From NCBI RefSeq assembly GCF_009659375.1, contig NZ_WJQT01000013.1, positions 19,928 to 83,927 of the forward strand: 64,000 nucleotides of DNA, written 5' to 3'. This document shows positions 52,243-60,586 of the stretch, piece by piece (within the stretch, counting starts at the first letter, position 1; each line of letters begins with the position of its first letter). The notes below the pieces were generated by a model. It saw only the letters and a program-made list of their open reading frames with translations, was not told the origin of the DNA and did no database searches. Position numbers and translations under genes: made by a program. Origin of the DNA: Fundicoccus ignavus. Lineage in GTDB: Bacteria > Bacillota > Bacilli > Lactobacillales > Aerococcaceae.

Positions 52243-53199
52243 TTAATAGTTTGCAATAAAGTCCGCTAACTCTTGTCGTGTCGGCAAACCTTCATTATCT
52301 GAAATATGACTTACTTGAATAGCGCCAATCGCATTCGCCCTTTCTAGAATACGCTCTAAAGACAATCCTTCAATTAAGCCGGTTACGACGCCAACCGCAA
52401 AACCATCCCCAGCGCCAACCGTATCCACCAACTGCTCCAATTTAAAACCAGCAGCGGTTGTTTTCTGGGTACTACCTTGCTCGCTACTATAAGTATAAGC
52501 ATAACAACCTTTCGGACCATCTTTTATAATGATACCTTTGACACCTTGTGCTAAATAAAAGTCCGCAATCGCATCAGGTTCTCGTGAGCCCGTTAAAATT
52601 TCACCTTCACCAATACCAGGTAAAACGTAGTCGGCTTGGAAAGCCATCTCATTGATGCCTTTAACCATCTTCTCTGTTGATCCCCATAAAACGGGTCGCA
52701 AGTTAGGATCAAAAACAATCGTAATTCCTTTGGCTTTGGCACGTTTAACTAAATTCTGCGCAAAACGATAGGTTTCGTCATTCACTGCTAAAAAGACACC
52801 TGAAACATGTAAGACATCAACGTCATCCAGATTAATTTCTTCACTTAAATCATATGGAATCATTGAAGCTGCTGAATTCTTTCTAAAGTAAAAGACCTCT
52901 GGATCATTTTCAGTATCTTTGCCTTTTAATTGAAAGCCCGTCGGTGCTCCTTCATAAAAACGACTGTAAGTGGTCCCAATTCCTTCTTCTTCTAAAAAAC
53001 GCGCAATGTACTTACCAAAAGGATCCTTACCGAGTTGAGTGACATACTCAATCTCATGTTCTAAACGATTCACACCTACTGAAACATTAATTTCAGCCCC
53101 TGCAATATACTTCGTAAATGTCTTGACCGAATCTAAAGGTCCTTCTTCGTTCGCAACGAAAAGCGCCATTGGCTCTCCCACTGTGACTACTTTCCCCAT
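52243..53199 (-). CDS. kdgK: 2-keto-3-deoxygluconate kinase (PfkB family)
   Basis: The 318-residue product is a PfkB sugar kinase: VTVGEPMALF at the N-terminus (typical of KDG kinases), AGAEINVSVGVNRLE, FYFRKNSAAS in the middle, and the catalytic DTVGAGDGFAVG with Asp265. It phosphorylates KDG to KDPG with ATP. GGGAGG precedes the ATG. It is one base from the isomerase gene, and the aldolase for its product ends the operon. Confidence 0.9.
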   Translation of the reverse strand: MGKVVTVGEPMALFVANEEGPLDSVKTFTKYIAGAEINVSVGVNRLEHEIEYVTQLGKDPFGKYIARFLEEEGIGTTYSRFYEGAPTGFQLKGKDTENDPEVFYFRKNSAASMIPYDLSEEINLDDVDVLHVSGVFLAVNDETYRFAQNLVKRAKAKGITIVFDPNLRPVLWGSTEKMVKGINEMAFQADYVLPGIGEGEILTGSREPDAIADFYLAQGVKGIIIKDGPKGCYAYTYSSEQGSTQKTTAAGFKLEQLVDTVGAGDGFAVGVVTGLIEGLSLERILERANAIGAIQVSHISDNEGLPTRQELADFIANY

Positions 53200-53200
53200 T

Positions 53201-53929
53201 CTAAAACGCCTCCCTAAATAATTTTAATTCAGTTTCTAATTCTGATAAGCTCATCGGATATTCCAACACATGCGGAACTTCTAAATCTAACTGAGAACGC
53301 CAAGGTATGATACCATCATCTAAAAGACTATTGCCTAAGTCTTGATTAACGTTTTTAACATGGACAACCGTCGCATACGCTTTCAATAACCTATAGGCTT
53401 GATCAGCATCGTCACCCATCACCGTGAAATTTCCTGCATCAAATGTATAACCAATCGGTAGCCCATGATCTGTGATGGTTTCTAAAGCTTCCTTGATAAA
53501 GCTTAATCGACCATTGGCTTCAGTCTGATCATTCTCAATATTTACTTTTAAATGATATTCTTGTAGTAAAGCTGTAAATTCTTCCACATCTACTTTGGTA
53601 ATTCCGGATAACTCGCCCACATTCATCTTAATACGTTGAGCCCCCAATTGACTGGCTGCTTGTAAGTAAGTATCGAAATCTGGGGTTAATCCTTCAGCCG
53701 TAAATAACGGTGAGGGAATCGATAATAAGACATCCCATTTTTTTAGTTTACCGGTTTCCAAAAATTGTAAAAATTCTTGGCTACGTGTCGCTGTATCTTG
53801 TGCGAACATTTCGTAGCGGTACTCAATCCCATCTATTTCTAGTTGACTTTGGGCTAGAAAGTCTGAAAACTCCTGTTGAGTCAGACTTTCACCCAATGAG
53901 ATAATTGTATTTAAGTATATTTTCTTCAA
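53201..53929 (-). CDS. Sugar phosphate isomerase/epimerase-like TIM barrel
   Basis: The 242-residue product fits the xylose isomerase-like TIM barrel superfamily: KMNVGELSG, LKVNIENDQTEANGRL, PIGYTFDAGNF and VVHVKNVNQ supply the usual Glu, Asp and His metal ligands. A short form compared with most members. In this operon it would interconvert or isomerise a sugar acid on the way to KDG. Substrate unknown. Confidence 0.8.
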   Translation of the reverse strand: MKKIYLNTIISLGESLTQQEFSDFLAQSQLEIDGIEYRYEMFAQDTATRSQEFLQFLETGKLKKWDVLLSIPSPLFTAEGLTPDFDTYLQAASQLGAQRIKMNVGELSGITKVDVEEFTALLQEYHLKVNIENDQTEANGRLSFIKEALETITDHGLPIGYTFDAGNFTVMGDDADQAYRLLKAYATVVHVKNVNQDLGNSLLDDGIIPWRSQLDLEVPHVLEYPMSLSELETELKLFREAF

Positions 53930-53952
53930 ATAATCTCTCCATTCTCTGAAAC

Positions 53953-54942
53953 TTATAGTGATTCTCTGCGATGTAACGTTGACGGAATATCAATATTCTC
54001 ATTTGTTTCGTTGCCTTTAATCATTTCAAGTAACACTTCGGTCGAACGTTTCCCGATTAATTCTGGTCGCTGACTAATCGCGGTTAACGTCGGCATTAAC
54101 ACTTCACCGATTGTCATATCGTCATAGCCACAGATTCCGCAGTCTTCTGGGTAACTTAATTGTCGCTTTCGTAGCGCTTTAATGATTTGAGTTAGCATCG
54201 TCCCGTTCGCACCAAAAAACGCCGTTCGTTTATTGGCTGCATCAAATTGATCGACATATTCTTCAACGATATTGCGATCCGAAACTGCCTCTAAAGTAAT
54301 CAATTCTAACTGATACTCATGCGCAATCAACTTCATCGCATCATAACGTTCTAAACGCGGACTAACATCTTGAATCGGTTCACTAACATGCACCAATCGC
54401 TCGTAACCCTTATCAACAATTTCTAAACCAAGTTGTTTGGTCATTTGAAAGTTATTCGATTGAATGGTTGGCCAATAATTAGCCTTAATCGTTCGGTCAA
54501 TCAGCACTACGGGAAGATTAGATTCATATAAAAAGCGATAGTTTTCTGCATCCATCGTAACTGGTTGTAACATCATCCCATCGATATTCTGATCTAATAG
54601 TTTACGTATATTATCTAATTCTTGTTCCTCTGAATTATTAGACGTCATAATCATCAATTGATAATCTGTGTCTACCAAAGTCTCTTGCATGGCTTTAATC
54701 CAATAACCCGAATAGGAGTTTTCAATATCGGCTACCATAAGGCCGAGCAAATGACTTTTCTTTGTTTTCAGTGATTGTGCTTGACGGTTAGGTCGATAGT
54801 TTAATTCTTCAATCACCGTTTTAATTTGTTGGCGCGTCTCAAGGCTCATATTACCAAAACGTCCGTTTAAGTAACGAGACACCGTTGTTTTGGATACACC
54901 TACTTGGTTGGCAACGTCTTGAATTGTGACATCTTTTGCCAT
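53953..54942 (-). CDS. LacI family repressor of the KDG operon (KdgR-like)
   Basis: The 329-residue product starts with a LacI helix-turn-helix TIQDVANQVGVSKTTVSRYLNG (split TIQDVANQVGVSK and TTVSRYLNG) and YRPNRQAQSLKTKKSHLLGL hinge, followed by a periplasmic-binding-protein-like effector domain. It resembles KdgR of Bacillus, which represses KDG genes in the absence of KDG. It is the first gene of the operon, 23 bp ahead of the isomerase, and a palindromic operator overlaps its promoter, so autoregulation of the whole operon is likely. AAGGAGGG precedes the ATG. Confidence 0.88.
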   Translation of the reverse strand: MAKDVTIQDVANQVGVSKTTVSRYLNGRFGNMSLETRQQIKTVIEELNYRPNRQAQSLKTKKSHLLGLMVADIENSYSGYWIKAMQETLVDTDYQLMIMTSNNSEEQELDNIRKLLDQNIDGMMLQPVTMDAENYRFLYESNLPVVLIDRTIKANYWPTIQSNNFQMTKQLGLEIVDKGYERLVHVSEPIQDVSPRLERYDAMKLIAHEYQLELITLEAVSDRNIVEEYVDQFDAANKRTAFFGANGTMLTQIIKALRKRQLSYPEDCGICGYDDMTIGEVLMPTLTAISQRPELIGKRSTEVLLEMIKGNETNENIDIPSTLHRRESL

Positions 54943-54954
54943 TTTTTACCCTCC

Positions 54955-55003
54955 TTTGGAAACCGGTTAACTAGATTGTAACCGCATTAATTTTCTTTGT
55001 CAA
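54955..55003 (-). promoter_or_regulatory. KDG operon promoter and LacI-type operator
   Basis: On the minus strand TTGACA (54998-55003), exactly 17 bp, TACAAT (54975-54980). Downstream of the -10 lies an operator centred on AACCGGTT (54961-54968) in the context GGAAACCGGTTAAC, the kind of site LacI proteins bind. AGAAAACGTTGACA, overlapping the -35 box, resembles a CcpA cre site. Confidence 0.65.
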
Positions 55004-55117
55004 CGTTTTCTGCAAAGGTTTTCATCTATACAGATGCTCAAAACTGTTATAGTTTCTGTTGTAAAAGTCGATAATTTGAGGAAGCATTTTGTTATAGATT
55101 TTTCTAAAAAAATAAAG

Positions 55118-55143
55118 CACCTTTTATAAAAAAAGATGCTTTC
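55118..55143 (-). terminator. Terminator of the twin acetyltransferase genes
   Basis: Minus-strand AAAGCATC...GGTGCTTT followed by ATTTTTTT. Confidence 0.7.
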
Positions 55144-55148
55144 CTTCG

Positions 55149-55571
55149 TTATTTAAGTCGTTTATAAAAGAAAATACGATTCTCGCCAACTCTTGGCATG
55201 TCTTTTAACTCACCGTAAATTCGATACCCTTGTTCCTCGTAGAATCTAGTTCCCTGAAAAGACTGAGTCGTCAACGTAATATTAATAATTCCTTTTTCTT
55301 TAGCAATTCGCTCAATTTCATTCAAAAGTTGTCGGCCTATGCCTTGTTTGCGGTAATCTTTCTTTACCGTCAATTGAGCGACTTCCAACGCATCATACTC
55401 GACTTTCGCAATAATCGCACCAATCACTTCGCGATCATCAAAAGCTGCAATAGACAAAGTGTCCGCATTCCTTGAAATATGCTGCCCAAATTCCGCTTTC
55501 TGTTGTTCTTCAAAAATTTCATGACAAATAGGTTCTGCTACTCGAATATCGATTGTTTGATAGTAAATCAT
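55149..55571 (-). CDS. GNAT family N-acetyltransferase (twin 2)
   Basis: The 140-residue product has the GNAT core: EVIGAIIAKVEYDALEVAQLTV, DYRKQGIGRQLLNEIE (Q-x-x-G-x-G acetyl-CoA loop) and GTRFYEEQGYRIYGEL. It is paralogous to the neighbour at 55590-56012 (same length, shared INITL/VNITL and the KDMPR/EDMPM region), 18 bp apart, so a tandem duplication. GGAGGTAAGTC precedes the ATG. Confidence 0.88.
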   Translation of the reverse strand: MIYYQTIDIRVAEPICHEIFEEQQKAEFGQHISRNADTLSIAAFDDREVIGAIIAKVEYDALEVAQLTVKKDYRKQGIGRQLLNEIERIAKEKGIINITLTTQSFQGTRFYEEQGYRIYGELKDMPRVGENRIFFYKRLK

Positions 55572-55589
55572 GACTTACCTCCTCCAAAA

Positions 55590-56012
55590 TTAGACAATTC
55601 TTTTGAAAAAATAGTGCATCGCGACGCCTCTCATCGGCATATCTTCCAATGTAGCGTAACACGTGTAGCCACATTTATGATAAAAATCGGCGGCTTGATA
55701 ATGACGCGTTCTTAACGTGATATTGACAATATCCATTTCACGCGCTAAGTTTTCGGCAGTTTCCATGAGCTGCGTTCCAATATTCTGACCTTGAAAAGCT
55801 GTTGAAACGGTCAAATACTGTATGTACAAATGATCATATTTTCTTTGTGCTACCAAGCTGCCAGCCAACTCTTCTCCTTTATAGGCCGCCAAAGTAATGG
55901 TTTCTTCGATTTTTTCACGAATTTCTTCGAAATGATCGAGGGCTTGTTCACGAAAAATAGTTTCAATAAAAGGTTCAACTTGTTCAAATTCACGTCGTTC
56001 AATTCTAACCAT
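55590..56012 (-). CDS. GNAT family N-acetyltransferase (twin 1)
   Basis: The 140-residue product has AGSLVAQRKYDHLYIQYLTV, AFQGQNIGTQLMETAENL and AADFYHKCGYTCYATLEDMP. AGGAAGTGCCAG precedes the ATG. Cotranscribed with its twin. Substrate unknown. Confidence 0.88.
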   Translation of the reverse strand: MVRIERREFEQVEPFIETIFREQALDHFEEIREKIEETITLAAYKGEELAGSLVAQRKYDHLYIQYLTVSTAFQGQNIGTQLMETAENLAREMDIVNITLRTRHYQAADFYHKCGYTCYATLEDMPMRGVAMHYFFKRIV

Positions 56013-56071
56013 CTGGCACTTCCTATCTAATTTTATTTGTTTACACGCTTAATAATTAAATGAAAAAATGG

Positions 56072-56641
56072 TTAATAAATGGTGATATGGCTTATTTTAG
56101 CATCTTTCTTATGACTCTCAAATATCTGGAACTCCGCAAAATGTATGGTTGATCCATCATGTTTGGTCACTTTTCCATGAGCAGAAGCATATTTTCCATG
56201 CGAGAGAATCTGCTTGATTTCTAAACTACTTATTTGTTCCGGCGAAACTGAACGCAACGACATTAAAGCTTCTAGTCCGTGGTGGCTTTCACTATTCGTG
56301 GTTTCAATTGTGACCTCTTCACTCAAACATTTCGTTAGCTGAGCTTGGTCTTGCATCCATGAAGCGATGAGATAGTCCCGCACTACACGTCTTTTAGGGG
56401 CATTATCGCATCCTAAATCACCAACCACCATGAAAGGCGTAGAGAAAGGCAACTCAGACTTCTCTGCAAAATATAACCCCTCAGCTTCGAGCGCTTTGGT
56501 AAGCATTTCAACTGCTTTAGGACCGACACCGTGTAACTTTAAAATATCTTGAGCAGTGAATGGCGTTAACTGCTTTAGTTCTGTGATATTAACCGTTAAT
56601 AAGGCATTTCGCGCGGGTCTACCTATATTGGGTAAAGTCAT
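56072..56641 (-). CDS. Helix-hairpin-helix plus SnoaL/NTF2-like fusion protein
   Basis: The 189-residue product has an N-terminal alpha-CTD-like helix-hairpin-helix: LPNIGRPARNALLTVNI (3-19), LTPFTAQDILKLHGVGPKAVEMLTKAL (about 25-51). Residues about 65-189 form an NTF2/SnoaL-like cone: MVVGDLGCDNAPKRRVVRDYLIASW, LSEEVTIET, ISSLEIKQILSHGKYASAHGKV and IHFAEFQIF. The fusion of a nucleic-acid-binding module with a small-molecule pocket recalls a ligand sensor. Role unknown. Confidence 0.75.
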   Translation of the reverse strand: MTLPNIGRPARNALLTVNITELKQLTPFTAQDILKLHGVGPKAVEMLTKALEAEGLYFAEKSELPFSTPFMVVGDLGCDNAPKRRVVRDYLIASWMQDQAQLTKCLSEEVTIETTNSESHHGLEALMSLRSVSPEQISSLEIKQILSHGKYASAHGKVTKHDGSTIHFAEFQIFESHKKDAKISHITIY

Positions 56642-56839
56642 GCTTAATGGCCTCCTTTCTTGTAACTGCTTTCTTACACTAGATTATACACGCTACATGT
56701 ATATAATCCTAGACTAAACGCTTTCTTAATAGAGATATTGTGAGGAAACTGATAGCTTAAATAAATTCTCAAACAAAATTCAAACTTTTCGCAATCTTAT
56801 GTGTTAGAATAGAAAAACTAGTGTAAAGGAAGGTGAACT

Positions 56840-57505
56840 ATGCAACACTTTTTATTAGGGGTTGAAGGAGTTTTAACGTTTATTTCCCCTTGCTTATTAC
56901 CCATGTTACCTATCTACTTGGCTTATTTAACAGGACAAACGCAAGATAGCCAGAAGGATAAATCACCTTCACTTCTCCCCCAAGCCATTCAATTTGTTCT
57001 AGGCTTTACATTTATTTTTGTAATAATGAGCATCTTTGTCACGAGCATAGGGCGTTTTGTGTTAATCAATCGTACGGCTATTCATATTGTAGCAGGTAGT
57101 TTTATGATTTTATTGGGTTTGGATTACTTGCTAGGAAACCCACTAATGAGCCGCTTTACTTTCGCACCCAAAAGCTCTGTCAAGAATACTAACGCTTTTT
57201 TATTTGGTATGATTTTTTCAATTAGTTGGACACCTTGTGTGGGGACTTTTCTAGCTAGTGCCTTATCTTATGCAGCTACTTCAGATTCTTATTTAACTTC
57301 CATCACACTATTGTTAAGTTACTCATTGGGTTTAGGCATTCCTTTTGTTTTGAGCGCTTTGCTTATTCAAGAATTACAAAATGTTCTCACATGGATTAAA
57401 CAACACTATCGAGGCATTCGAATTATTTCGGGTAGCCTATTGATTCTTATGGGCATCGGTTCAATTTTTGGTTGGCTCGAACAATTATTATTATCACTAA
57501 GTTAG
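56840..57505 (+). CDS. ccdA: CcdA-type thiol:disulfide transmembrane protein
   Basis: The 221-residue product has six membrane segments and the two redox cysteines of CcdA: Cys18 in SPCLLPMLPIY and Cys133 in SWTPCVG. It passes electrons from cytoplasmic thioredoxin to an extracellular thioredoxin-like protein. AAAGGAAGGTG precedes the ATG. The next gene, 9 bp downstream, encodes such a partner. In pneumococci a similar pair keeps an extracellular methionine sulfoxide reductase reduced; no msrAB gene is visible here. Confidence 0.92.
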   Translation: MQHFLLGVEGVLTFISPCLLPMLPIYLAYLTGQTQDSQKDKSPSLLPQAIQFVLGFTFIFVIMSIFVTSIGRFVLINRTAIHIVAGSFMILLGLDYLLGNPLMSRFTFAPKSSVKNTNAFLFGMIFSISWTPCVGTFLASALSYAATSDSYLTSITLLLSYSLGLGIPFVLSALLIQELQNVLTWIKQHYRGIRIISGSLLILMGIGSIFGWLEQLLLSLS

Positions 57506-57514
57506 GAGTTTACA

Positions 57515-58177
57515 ATGAAAAAACTATTATTACTGATTACAATGATTATCGTATTATTTGGAGGGGCCTTTTATATTTATCAAATCAATTCAACAACCGA
57601 AGAGGTTGTGACTGAAGAAAGTTCCACCGAAATTTCACCGCAGGTTAAGAGTGATGAAAGCCACGTCGCTACAAGTAGCACTATAGAAGAAAGCGAACCT
57701 ATGGAAGAAGAGAGCAAAGGCTCAATTGATATCACATCTAACAATCAAGCCAAAACAGATTGGGAAGGGCCTTCTTCAATTTACTTAAATACGGACGGTG
57801 ATGAAATTGATTTGTCTGAAAATTATGGTAAAGGGACACTGATTAACATTTGGGCTTCTTGGTGTGAACCTTGTAAAGTCGAAATGCCCTACTTTGAAGA
57901 AGCTTACCAAACTTATGGGGATGACATTAATTTCTTAATGATTAACGCAACTGAAAGCAAGCCTACTGAAACTCAAGAAGCAGCTTTAACTTTTGCTGAT
58001 GAAATGGACTTATCAATGCCAATATACTTCGATACTGAAATGAGCAATCAATATTTATTTGGAGCAACGATACTACCTTTAACCGTGATACTTGATGCTG
58101 AAGGACATGTCGAAGAAATCGTTCGTGGACAAGTTTCACCGGCGAAATTAACTCAATTAATTGAACAGATACTTTAA
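57515..58177 (+). CDS. Membrane-anchored TlpA/ResA-type thioredoxin
   Basis: The 220-residue product has an N-terminal membrane anchor (about 4-23), an acidic serine-rich spacer (about 26-80) and a thioredoxin domain with the active site WASWCEPCKVEMP (Cys117, Cys120) and a late ILPLTVILD segment with cis-Pro. There is no lipobox, so it stays attached by the uncleaved anchor. Partner of CcdA in the same operon; reduces extracellular disulfides. Confidence 0.9.
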   Translation: MKKLLLLITMIIVLFGGAFYIYQINSTTEEVVTEESSTEISPQVKSDESHVATSSTIEESEPMEEESKGSIDITSNNQAKTDWEGPSSIYLNTDGDEIDLSENYGKGTLINIWASWCEPCKVEMPYFEEAYQTYGDDINFLMINATESKPTETQEAALTFADEMDLSMPIYFDTEMSNQYLFGATILPLTVILDAEGHVEEIVRGQVSPAKLTQLIEQIL

Positions 58178-58190
58178 TAAAAGATATAAA

Positions 58191-58231
58191 AATGACTGTT
58201 ATTAGCAAAAGCTAATAACAGTCATTTTTTA
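58191..58231. terminator. Bidirectional terminator between the tlpA-type and usp genes
   Basis: A perfect 16-bp stem AATGACTGTTATTAGC with its complement around AAAA, ending in T. Confidence 0.95.
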
Positions 58232-58232
58232 T

Positions 58233-58697
58233 TTAATCCATCAATATTTCCGGCATAATATCACTTTCGGTCTTTACGATTAAGACATCGCAAATCGCCC
58301 GACGTACCACGAAATCAGAAACAGATCCAATAAAGATACGCTCTACTGCATTCAAACCACGCGCACCCATTATAATCAAATCAATATTCTCTCTTTCAGG
58401 AATGGTACTACTAATCATTGTTCTTGGTGAGCCAACTTCCATCAATATCCCTACATCGTCTAAACCATTTTCAATTGTATAGTGATGACATTTTTCTAAT
58501 AATTCATTTCCTTTGTTACGAGCAATTTTCTCAAACTGTGCAACATCAAACGGTAAACTCCCCGTATCGTCAAGTATATGTACAATATACAATTTTCCAT
58601 GATTACGTTTTGTAATCGAGACAGCTTTTTTCAAAGCACTTAATGAACTATCGGACCCATCAACTGCAACTAAAATTCGATTGTACTCTTGCATCAT
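58233..58697 (-). CDS. Universal stress protein, UspA family
   Basis: The 154-residue product has the ILVAVDGSDSSLSALKKA start and the ATP-binding pattern G-x2-G-x9-G-S (GARGLNAVERIFIGS), then VRRAICDVLIVK. Such proteins help survival under starvation and stress; the ATP-binding class forms dimers. AAGAGGTG precedes the start. Followed by a bidirectional terminator. Confidence 0.93.
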   Translation of the reverse strand: MMQEYNRILVAVDGSDSSLSALKKAVSITKRNHGKLYIVHILDDTGSLPFDVAQFEKIARNKGNELLEKCHHYTIENGLDDVGILMEVGSPRTMISSTIPERENIDLIIMGARGLNAVERIFIGSVSDFVVRRAICDVLIVKTESDIMPEILMD

Positions 58698-58764
58698 CTC
58701 AATCGCACCTCTTCCTTGAATTTAGCTGAACCAAACCCACTGCGACTAAGTCATCCGAAATGAC

Positions 58765-58941
58765 TTACTTAACTTCTTCAAATATCACTGTACAACGCCC
58801 TTTATCATCAGGTTCACTTACCTTGATAATCTTCAAACCTTTTTTATTCGCATGGTCGGCAATTTCTTGGTAAACCTTCGCTTGTTGACTCTTAAAGATT
58901 CCCGATCGTGCTTCAAATTCTTCTACTACATATTTTACCAT
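58765..58941 (-). CDS. Small hypothetical protein
   Basis: The 58-residue product, MVKYVVEEFEARSGIFKSQQ at the start, has a strand-helix-strand pattern and an FxARSGIF motif. The ATG at 58941 has GAGGTGG 6 bp upstream; a longer in-frame reading starts with TTG without a site. It lies 67 bp upstream of the usp gene. No family recognised. Confidence 0.65.
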   Translation of the reverse strand: MVKYVVEEFEARSGIFKSQQAKVYQEIADHANKKGLKIIKVSEPDDKGRCTVIFEEVK

Positions 58942-59083
58942 CTGCAACCACCTCGTTTCACTTATAGTGTACCACAAAAAGTATCCGCTTACACAACTGG
59001 ACTTTTAAACTTGCCGTCTAATTTCATACTTATCTGCTTACTAGATAAATTTGATCTGCCATTACTTGCTGACTGAAGAAATA

Positions 59084-59233
59084 AGACCGTTTCATTCGTA
59101 GTCTCAGGCCATTTGACGCACATGAAGTCTTAGGAGCGCTAGCGACGTAAGAATTCAGTAGACAAATGAGGCGTAGTATCCTTCATGGAAGGAAGAGAGG
59201 AAGACGCGCCACTACACATGAAACGGTCTTTTT
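59084..59233. ncRNA. Branched structured element ending in a terminator-like arm
   Basis: Closing stem AAGACCGTTTCAT (59084-59096) with ATGAAACGGTCTT (59218-59230), 13 perfect pairs, followed by TTTTT. Inside are CATTTG/CAAATG, TCTTA/TAAGA around a CGCTAGCG palindrome, and CTTCATGGAAG. It looks like a folded RNA of about 150 nt ending in a terminator (plus strand). I could not match it to 6S, SRP, tmRNA or RNase P RNA. It could instead be another intergenic repeat type present once in the window. Confidence 0.45.
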
Positions 59234-59282
59234 CTAAAGGGAGCACCCATCCTTCTCTAAAACAAGTGTGACATATTTAGGT

Positions 59283-59314
59283 AAAATAAAAACACCTACC
59301 AGAAAGATAGGTGC
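59283..59314 (-). terminator. Terminator of the zinc ribbon gene
   Basis: Minus-strand GGCACCTA...TAGGTGTTTTTATTTT. Confidence 0.85.
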
Positions 59315-59322
59315 CTGAATGA

Positions 59323-59532
59323 TTAACGTGATGGCTTTGGTGGTTGGCAAACATCACATTGTCTTTGATGTTTGTCTTTGAATTTCGTAAAAGTCTTTTC
59401 AAATTTGTTGCCACACTCACATTGCAACAATAATTTTTGCGAAAAACCGTGATATTCTGTGGACAAAACTTTAGTCGTTGAGTTAGCCTCGACGAACTGT
59501 TTAATTTGATCAATCGTCCAACGTTTTTTCAT
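59323..59532 (-). CDS. Small zinc-ribbon protein
   Basis: The 69-residue product has an N-terminal basic helix (MKKRWTIDQIKQFVEAN) and two knuckle pairs, CECGNKF and CDVCQPP, forming a likely zinc ribbon. Such a module resembles DNA-binding pieces of homing endonucleases and phage proteins. AAAGGAGG lies before the ATG; a longer overlapping frame is rejected because of this site. Single-gene unit. Confidence 0.8.
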   Translation of the reverse strand: MKKRWTIDQIKQFVEANSTTKVLSTEYHGFSQKLLLQCECGNKFEKTFTKFKDKHQRQCDVCQPPKPSR

Positions 59533-59612
59533 GCGCGTTCCTCCTTTGCTCGGAGTCGACGCTCCAAAAGTAATCGACTCATCTTAACATAAATAACCGG
59601 CAAAATGAATGC

Positions 59613-60029
59613 CTATAACAAAATACTCACCTGAATTGCGAGCAACACAAACGTCACCCATAAAATAATGCGATCTAATAGTGTCACACTGATTGCTTCC
59701 TCCAAGGTTTTCGCAAGCTTAATTTTCTTAAGACTAAAGCTATAATCTGTCACAACCATCGTCACAAATCCAGCCGTGATCACCCACGGAAAACCAGACC
59801 GTAGAAAGTAAGTCATACTGAAAACACAATACGGGAGGAATAATAAGGACATCCAACGCGTCGTGCGAATCAAAAAGACTTTTTGTTCTACCAAATCGGT
59901 TTTACCTAACGCATTAAACATCTCTTCAAACTCTACTGAACGCTCTACGTCTTTCTCCTGAATTGCTGACAGCGAATAGGCATGAAATGCTCCCAATACA
60001 AGTGCTTGAATTAATAAAAAAATTCTCAA
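59613..60029 (-). CDS. Four-segment membrane protein, unknown function
   Basis: The 138-residue product (from TTG at 60029, with AGGAGA 6 bp upstream) has four hydrophobic segments: about 1-22, 56-74, 78-96 and 116-137. A charged loop (SAIQEKDVERSVEFEEMF) lies between the first two. A longer in-frame reading (15 more residues) has no binding site. No family recognised. Confidence 0.6.
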   Translation of the reverse strand: MRIFLLIQALVLGAFHAYSLSAIQEKDVERSVEFEEMFNALGKTDLVEQKVFLIRTTRWMSLLFLPYCVFSMTYFLRSGFPWVITAGFVTMVVTDYSFSLKKIKLAKTLEEAISVTLLDRIILWVTFVLLAIQVSILL

Positions 60030-60110
60030 AATCTGTCTCCTAACTCTATTGATCGCCCTGAAAGAAATCAATTGCTTCTCGAGTATTCTACCATGTTTAC
60101 CTCTGAAAGC

Positions 60111-60575
60111 CTAACTTTCTGACAGATTTTGCGTCAAACAGATACGGTCCCGGCACTGAATTCCATTCTCAATAATAACATCTGGATAATGACGGATAAA
60201 ATAATCCCGTTCAATACTCTCAACCCGAAAGCCACACTTCTGATAAAGCGCAAACTGCCCAATACTTGAATTACCTGTACAAACTAATAATTGCTGATAA
60301 GACTGGTTACGCGCCGTCTCAATCGCCGCTTCTACAAGCATACGCCCTAAACCATGCCCTTGATAAGCTTCAGACACCGCTACATTCACCAATTCAATTT
60401 TAGTCGTATTTTGTGCTTGTAAAACAAAGGTGCCTAAAATTTCTGACGTTTCGTTTTCTAACACATAACATTGCCCATTTGCCAAGTAGTCGTTGATTAA
60501 CATTTCAGATGGATCCGCCAATAATAATAAATGCATGGGGGCAGCTTCCTCAGTATCTAGTAATCGAATTCTCAT
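60111..60575 (-). CDS. GNAT family N-acetyltransferase
   Basis: The 154-residue product has LGTFVLQAQNTTKIELVNVAV, AYQGHGLGRMLVEAAIE (acetyl-CoA loop Q-G-H-G-L-G) and FALYQKCGFRVESIERDYF. AGAGGTG lies before the ATG at 60575, which is 11 bp after the Nudix stop codon, so the two genes are coupled on one transcript. Confidence 0.88.
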   Translation of the reverse strand: MRIRLLDTEEAAPMHLLLLADPSEMLINDYLANGQCYVLENETSEILGTFVLQAQNTTKIELVNVAVSEAYQGHGLGRMLVEAAIETARNQSYQQLLVCTGNSSIGQFALYQKCGFRVESIERDYFIRHYPDVIIENGIQCRDRICLTQNLSES

Positions 60576-60586
60576 AGGCTCACCTC

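Noticed and set aside
59277..59513. 78-codon frame overlapping the zinc ribbon gene
   Set aside because: The other frame has AAAGGAGG and the cysteine knuckles; this one has neither.
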